Assembly: GCF_022662475.1 (NCBI RefSeq)
Contig: NZ_JAKNQQ010000002.1
Location: 806,001-870,000, forward strand
DNA from: Sphingomonas sp. TREG-RG-20F-R18-01
Lineage (GTDB): Bacteria; Pseudomonadota; Alphaproteobacteria; Sphingomonadales; Sphingomonadaceae
Direction: 5' to 3'
Length of the DNA stretch: 64,000 bases
A program made the position numbers and the translations under genes. The notes below the pieces were generated by a model, which saw only the letters and a program-made list of their open reading frames with translations, made no database searches and was not told where the DNA came from. Shown here piece after piece: positions 59,883-64,000 of this stretch. The stretch's first letter is position 1; the number at the start of each line of letters is the position of its first letter.

Positions 59883-62800
59883 ATGCAAAACCGAGTTTTG
59901 CGCGACTCCTTGCTCGCGTCCACGATGATTGCCGGCGTGCTCGGCGCGCTTCCGGCCCTGGCACAGGTCGCTGCGGCACCTGCACCGGCGCCCGCTCCTG
60001 CTTCGACGCCCACCGTCGCAGCGCCCCAGCAGCAGGCCGAAACCACGACCACCCCTGGAGACGACAGCGTCGCCAGCACGACTCCCGCCGCGTCGAACAC
60101 CCCGGGTGCGGATGCCGGCGATATCGTCGTCACCGGCTCGCGCATCTCCAATCCCAACCTGACGTCGGCCAGCCCGATCACGGTCGTCAACGCGGCAGAG
60201 ATCAAGCTGCAGGGCGCGACGCGTATCGAGGACGTGCTCAACAGCCTCCCGCAGGCATTCGCGACGCAGAGCTCGTCGGTGTCGAACGGGTCGAACGGTA
60301 CCGCGACCGCCAACCTGCGCAACCTCGGCGAATCGCGCACGCTCGTCCTCGTCAACGGCCGTCGCCTGATGCCGGGCAACCCCTCGTCGAGCAGCACCGC
60401 ATCGGCGGCTGCCGATCTCAACGTCATCCCGCAGGCGTTGATCAAGCGCGTCGACGTGCTCACCGGTGGCGCCGGTTCGGTCTATGGGTCGGATGCGGTC
60501 GGCGGTGTCGTCAACTTCGTGCTCGATACCAATTACCAGGGCATCAGCATCGATTCGTCGGGCGGCATCTACGACCATAACAACGGCAACCAGCGCCTGC
60601 AGAACATCGCGACGGCCGCGGGCTATCCGACCCGCAGCGGGCAGTCGTTCGACGGCACGCAGTTTGACGTCAACCTGAAGATGGGCGTCGGCACCAGCGA
60701 CGGTCGTGGTCATGTCGTCGGTTACATGGGCTATCGCAAGATCGGCGCGATCCTGCAGGGCGATCGCGATTATGCGGCGTGCGGCCTCGGCACGCGGTCG
60801 ACCAGCGCGGACTATGTCTGCACGGGCTCGCCCACGGCATTTCCCGCCAACTTCACGCTGGGCGACGCGGTCGTCAACAATTTGCCAAGCGGCCTCCAGC
60901 AGCAATACACGCTCAACGGTGCAGGTCAGCTGACCCCCGGCCAGACGCTCTACAACGCGAACCCGCTCAATTATTACCAGCGTCCGGACACGCGCTACAC
61001 GGCTGGCTTCCTTGCGCATTATGACGTGAGCGACAGCTTCAAGCCCTATGCCGAGTTCATGTTCATGGACGATCGCTCGGTCGCACAGATCGCGCCGTCG
61101 GGCGATTTCAGCAACACCACGGTGCTGAACAGCAACAACCCGTATCTGTCGGATGCGCAACGGGCGACGTTCTTCCGGCCGACCAACCTGGTGCGCGACG
61201 CGAACGGTAACGTCATCAACCTGACCAACCCGGACGGCTCGCAATATCAGCAGGCCAACGTCCAGATCGGGCGTCGCAACGTCGAGGGCGGCGGTCGCCA
61301 GGCCGATCTTCGCCACACGGCCTACCGCTTCGTCGCGGGTGCCCGCGGCGACATCGCGGATGGCGTTTCGTACGACGTCTACGGCCAGTACGGCACGACG
61401 ATCTTCAGCCAGGTCTATCGCAACGAATTCTCGGTCTCGCGCACGCAGCGCGCGCTCGATGCGATCACCGACACGCGTCCGGGGTCTGCGACGCTCGGCC
61501 AGGCGGTCTGCCGCTCGGTCGTCGACGGTACCGATCCGAACTGCGTCCCGCTCAACATCTTCGGTGCGGGCAACATCTCGCAGGGCGCGCTGAACTACGT
61601 CCAGACCCCGGGCTTCCAGTCGGGCAGCACCGCGGAAAAGGTCGTCAGCGGCTCGGTCACCTTCGAGGGCGGCAAGTACGGCTTGCAGTCGCCGTTTTCG
61701 ACCCAGGGCATCGGCATCAACGTCGGTGGCGAGTATCGTGAGGAATCGCTGACGCTCGAGGTCGACAACGGCTTCCTGAGCGGCGATCTCGCCGGCCAGG
61801 GCGGCGCGACGCTGCCGATCAACGGCTCGTTCAACGTCAAGGAAGTGTTCGGCGAAATCCAGGTTCCGCTGGTCACCGATCATCGCTTCTTCAAGGAACT
61901 GACGGTCAACGGTGGCTATCGCTACTCGGACTACAGCACGTCGGGCGGCGTCTCGTCGTACAAGGGCGAAATCGTCTGGGCACCGGTTTCGGACATCCGC
62001 TTCCGTGGGGGCTACAACCGGGCGGTTCGTGCACCGAACACGCAGGAACTGTTCGCACAGCAGTCGGTCCAGCTGGACGGTGCGACCGATCCGTGTGCGG
62101 GACCGGCCGTCAACGGTCTGGTCAACGGCAACACCGCCGCAGCCTGCGCGCGCGCCGGCGTTCCGGCCAACCGGTTCGGCCTGATCGCGGCCAACGCGTC
62201 GGAACAGTATAACGGCCTGCTCGGCGGCAACCCGAACCTGAAGCCCGAAAAGGCGGACACGTTCACGGTTGGCGTCCTGCTCCAGCCGAGCTTCCTGCGC
62301 GGCTTCAACCTCTCGGTCGACGCCTTCTCGATCAAGCTGCAGGACCGGATCGGCGTCATCGGCGCCGATACGATCATCTCGCAGTGCATCGCGACCGGGG
62401 ATCCGGCACTGTGTGGCGCGATCAAGCGCGATGCCAACGGTACGCTGTTCCAGGGCAACACGGGCTACATCGTCGACACCAACGTCAACGCGGGCTCGCT
62501 CAAGACGCGCGGGATCGACGTGTCGGCCGGCTACACGCTGCGCACCGCATCGATCGGCACGTTCGGCCTGTCGTTCAGCGGGACCTATGTTGACGAGTTC
62601 AGCTACGACAAGGTCGGCGCGCAGTTCAATTGCGCCGGTCTCTATGGCGCACAGTGCGGTTACCCGCAGTCGAAGTGGCGGCATTCGGCCCGCGTGACCT
62701 ACACCACGCCGCAGGGCGTTGGTCTGTCGGCTCGCTGGCGGTATCTGTCGGGAACCAAATATGAGCGCGCCAGCAGCGATGTGGATCTTGCGGGTTCGTA

Positions 62801-63035
62801 CTCGTCGCTCGACGCCCGTATCCCGGCGCAGAACTATTTCGATCTGGCCGCGACCGTGCGGGCAGCCGACAAGTTCACCTTCCGCCTGGGTGCGAACAAC
62901 CTGTTCGACAAGCAGCCGCCGGTCTTGAGCCAGGCTGCATCGCCGATCGGTTCCTATGGTAACGGAAATACTTACCCGGGGATCTTCGAAGCGAACGGTC
63001 GTTACTTGTTCATCGGTGTGACCGTCGACATGTAA
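59883..63035 (+). CDS. TonB-dependent receptor 2
   Basis: This 1,050-residue outer membrane receptor has a signal peptide ending near PALAQ, an Ala/Pro/Thr linker, GDIVVTGSRISNPNLTSASP as the TonB-box region near 82, a plug with NLRNLGESRTLVLVNGRRLM and VDVLTGGAGSVYGSDAVGGV, and a barrel with FRGGYNRAVRAPNTQELFAQ, LLGGNPNLKPEKADTFTVGV and a C-terminal RYLFIGVTVDM. The oxidised-loop cysteines DPCAGPAV, AAACARAG and CIATGDPALCG are typical. It belongs to a different branch from receptors 1 and 3, with a longer linker. A strong terminator follows. Confidence 0.93.
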   Translation: MQNRVLRDSLLASTMIAGVLGALPALAQVAAAPAPAPAPASTPTVAAPQQQAETTTTPGDDSVASTTPAASNTPGADAGDIVVTGSRISNPNLTSASPITVVNAAEIKLQGATRIEDVLNSLPQAFATQSSSVSNGSNGTATANLRNLGESRTLVLVNGRRLMPGNPSSSSTASAAADLNVIPQALIKRVDVLTGGAGSVYGSDAVGGVVNFVLDTNYQGISIDSSGGIYDHNNGNQRLQNIATAAGYPTRSGQSFDGTQFDVNLKMGVGTSDGRGHVVGYMGYRKIGAILQGDRDYAACGLGTRSTSADYVCTGSPTAFPANFTLGDAVVNNLPSGLQQQYTLNGAGQLTPGQTLYNANPLNYYQRPDTRYTAGFLAHYDVSDSFKPYAEFMFMDDRSVAQIAPSGDFSNTTVLNSNNPYLSDAQRATFFRPTNLVRDANGNVINLTNPDGSQYQQANVQIGRRNVEGGGRQADLRHTAYRFVAGARGDIADGVSYDVYGQYGTTIFSQVYRNEFSVSRTQRALDAITDTRPGSATLGQAVCRSVVDGTDPNCVPLNIFGAGNISQGALNYVQTPGFQSGSTAEKVVSGSVTFEGGKYGLQSPFSTQGIGINVGGEYREESLTLEVDNGFLSGDLAGQGGATLPINGSFNVKEVFGEIQVPLVTDHRFFKELTVNGGYRYSDYSTSGGVSSYKGEIVWAPVSDIRFRGGYNRAVRAPNTQELFAQQSVQLDGATDPCAGPAVNGLVNGNTAAACARAGVPANRFGLIAANASEQYNGLLGGNPNLKPEKADTFTVGVLLQPSFLRGFNLSVDAFSIKLQDRIGVIGADTIISQCIATGDPALCGAIKRDANGTLFQGNTGYIVDTNVNAGSLKTRGIDVSAGYTLRTASIGTFGLSFSGTYVDEFSYDKVGAQFNCAGLYGAQCGYPQSKWRHSARVTYTTPQGVGLSARWRYLSGTKYERASSDVDLAGSYSSLDARIPAQNYFDLAATVRAADKFTFRLGANNLFDKQPPVLSQAASPIGSYGNGNTYPGIFEANGRYLFIGVTVDM

Positions 63036-63061
63036 ATCGTTCTCCTTGAACGACAGCTATA

Positions 63062-63096
63062 GGGCGGCGGATCGATATGATCCGCCGCCCTTTTTT
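63062..63096 (+). terminator. intrinsic terminator of receptor 2
   Basis: GGGCGGCGGATC-GATAT-GATCCGCCGCCC forms a perfect 12-bp stem followed by TTTTTT, 26 bases after the stop codon. Confidence 0.95.
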
Positions 63097-63481
63097 ATTC
63101 TATACTGTAGATATCTTCGTACCACTTCGATGGAAGTCATGTTGTTCTTAGAACAACTCTGTAAGAACCAAATACGATCGTAACAAAGCGGCCGGTATGG
63201 CCGTAAAAAACCGTAGCATACTGTAATAGATAGCAACAAAGGCGATACTCTATAGGTCCGCAGCGGCCATTACGCTTGCTACCGATACCTGCCGCACGCC
63301 ATGTTGTTGCATTTATGCTACGCTATGACGGGAATCTGGTCGAACGTTGCTTGGGCTGCTTTACACATGCCATCGTCGCGTGATCTTTAGCGCCATCGAG
63401 CGGAGGCAATCCGCTTAGACACCCTCTCCATGGTTTCGCGGCGCATCGTGATGCGCGCGGTCGTTTAAGGAACAAGAAGTG
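63097..63481 (+). other. AT-rich leader and regulatory region of receptor 3
   Basis: 385 bases with far lower GC than the rest of the window. It contains the 17-base palindrome at 63141-63157 and TTGCATTTATGCTAC (about 63306), which resembles TTGCTACATCAATGATGCAA upstream of receptor 2 (about 59715). RBS AAGGA (63469) precedes the ATG at 63482. No protein gene is recognised in it. Confidence 0.5.
63141..63157. promoter_or_regulatory. palindromic operator-like site upstream of receptor 3
   Basis: GTTGTTCTTAGAACAAC is a perfect 8-bp inverted repeat around one central base, in the AT-rich leader of receptor 3. Its regulator is not known from the sequence. Confidence 0.5.
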
Positions 63482-64000
63482 ATGCGGTCCTCCTCGTTCG
63501 TCTCAAAGCCCTGGCTGATGACTACATCGGCTGCGCTGTCGCTGCTCGCCGTCCCCGCGTTCGCGCAGGACCAGGCCGCACCGGCCGCGACCACGGCACC
63601 CGCCGCCGCCGCGCAAGACCAGACCCCCGCCGATCAGGGTGGGAAGGACATCGTGGTCACCGGTTCGCTGTTCCGCCAGGCGGTTACGCCGTCGCCCGTG
63701 ACGACGCTGTCGGTGGAAAACCTCGACCAGCGCGGTATCCAGACGGTTCAGGACGGTATCCAGCGTCTGTCGTCGAACAACGGTCCGGCGCTGACCAACT
63801 CGTTCACCGCGAACGGCGCCTTCGCCGGCGGCGCTTCGGCCGTGTCGCTGCGCGGCCTGTCGAGCAGCTCGACGCTTGTCCTGATCGACGGCCTGCGCGC
63901 CGCTTATTATCCGCTGGCGGATGACGCGACGCGCAACTTCGTCGATCTCAACACCATTCCGGACGACATCGTCGACCGGATCGAAGTGCTCAAGGACGGC
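63482..64000 (+). CDS. TonB-dependent receptor 3, N-terminal part
   Basis: The frame runs from ATG at 63482 (AAGGA upstream) to the window end, 173 codons without a stop. It has a signal peptide (SAALSLLAVPAFAQ), an Ala/Thr/Gln linker, KDIVVTGSLFRQAVTPSPVT near 58, and a plug domain with SAVSLRGLSSSSTLVLIDGL and DRIEVLKDG at the edge. It aligns closely with the start of receptor 1 (GSLFR...TPSPVT, AVSLRGL, STLVLIDGLR, FVDLN/YVDLN, DRIEVLKDG/ERIEVLKDG), so it is a paralogue of that gene. Confidence 0.92.
   Translation, partial: MRSSSFVSKPWLMTTSAALSLLAVPAFAQDQAAPAATTAPAAAAQDQTPADQGGKDIVVTGSLFRQAVTPSPVTTLSVENLDQRGIQTVQDGIQRLSSNNGPALTNSFTANGAFAGGASAVSLRGLSSSSTLVLIDGLRAAYYPLADDATRNFVDLNTIPDDIVDRIEVLKDG

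Overview
The window is GC-rich, gene-dense chromosomal DNA from an alphaproteobacterium, most likely a sphingomonad (Sphingomonas or a close relative) that is an aerobic anoxygenic phototroph. The evidence is half of a bacteriochlorophyll photosynthesis gene cluster using the oxygen-dependent cyclase AcsF, several large TonB-dependent receptors with sphingomonad-style N termini, and many short palindromic repeat pairs of the CCCCGGCGAAGGCCGGGG type between genes. No tRNA, rRNA, CRISPR array, transposase or phage gene was seen.

Layout. 1-587 is the end of a DUF3422 gene. 780-16762 is one leftward superoperon, bchF-bchN-bchB-bchH-bchL-bchM-lhaA-puhA-puhB-puhC-small ORF-acsF-puhE-hemA, with many 4-base start/stop overlaps. 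It covers 5-aminolevulinate synthesis, Mg insertion into protoporphyrin (BchH), methylation (BchM), ring E closure (AcsF), protochlorophyllide reduction (BchLNB), 3-vinyl hydration (BchF) and reaction-centre H subunit and assembly factors (Puh, LhaA). Diverging from it, 16972-23644 carries the regulators ppaA and ppsR, then bchG, a PucC-type transporter, bchP, tspO and a small membrane ORF. A lipoprotein cytochrome c faces them at 23699-24247. TGT-N12-ACA/ACG sites, the PpsR type, lie between bchF and ppaA, upstream of bchG and upstream of the cytochrome gene. puf, crt, bchCXYZ and bchIDO are absent although both ends of the cluster reach ordinary genes, so the photosynthesis cluster must be split in this genome.

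24364-55778 is mostly housekeeping: thyA, a JAB-domain protein, a methyltransferase, prfB, PBP1A, an amidase, rne, an M48 protease plus a DsbA-like protein, an ABC exporter, an outer membrane barrel protein, a cytochrome b561/molybdopterin oxidoreductase pair, cfa, argG, rpmB, tadA, a CNNM/CorC protein, purD and xseA (start codons overlapping head to head) and an M23 peptidase. 55948-64000 holds three TonB-dependent receptors in the same direction, the third cut by the window end, with one small periplasmic-protein gene on the other strand.

The most unusual feature is in bchB. Two palindromic repeat elements of different families appear to be inserted in frame, adding roughly 40 and 55 residues to an otherwise intact catalytic subunit. 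The same kinds of element occur elsewhere only between genes. The situation resembles the coding palindromic elements known from Rickettsia. All functional assignments are from reading the sequence; no searches were run.
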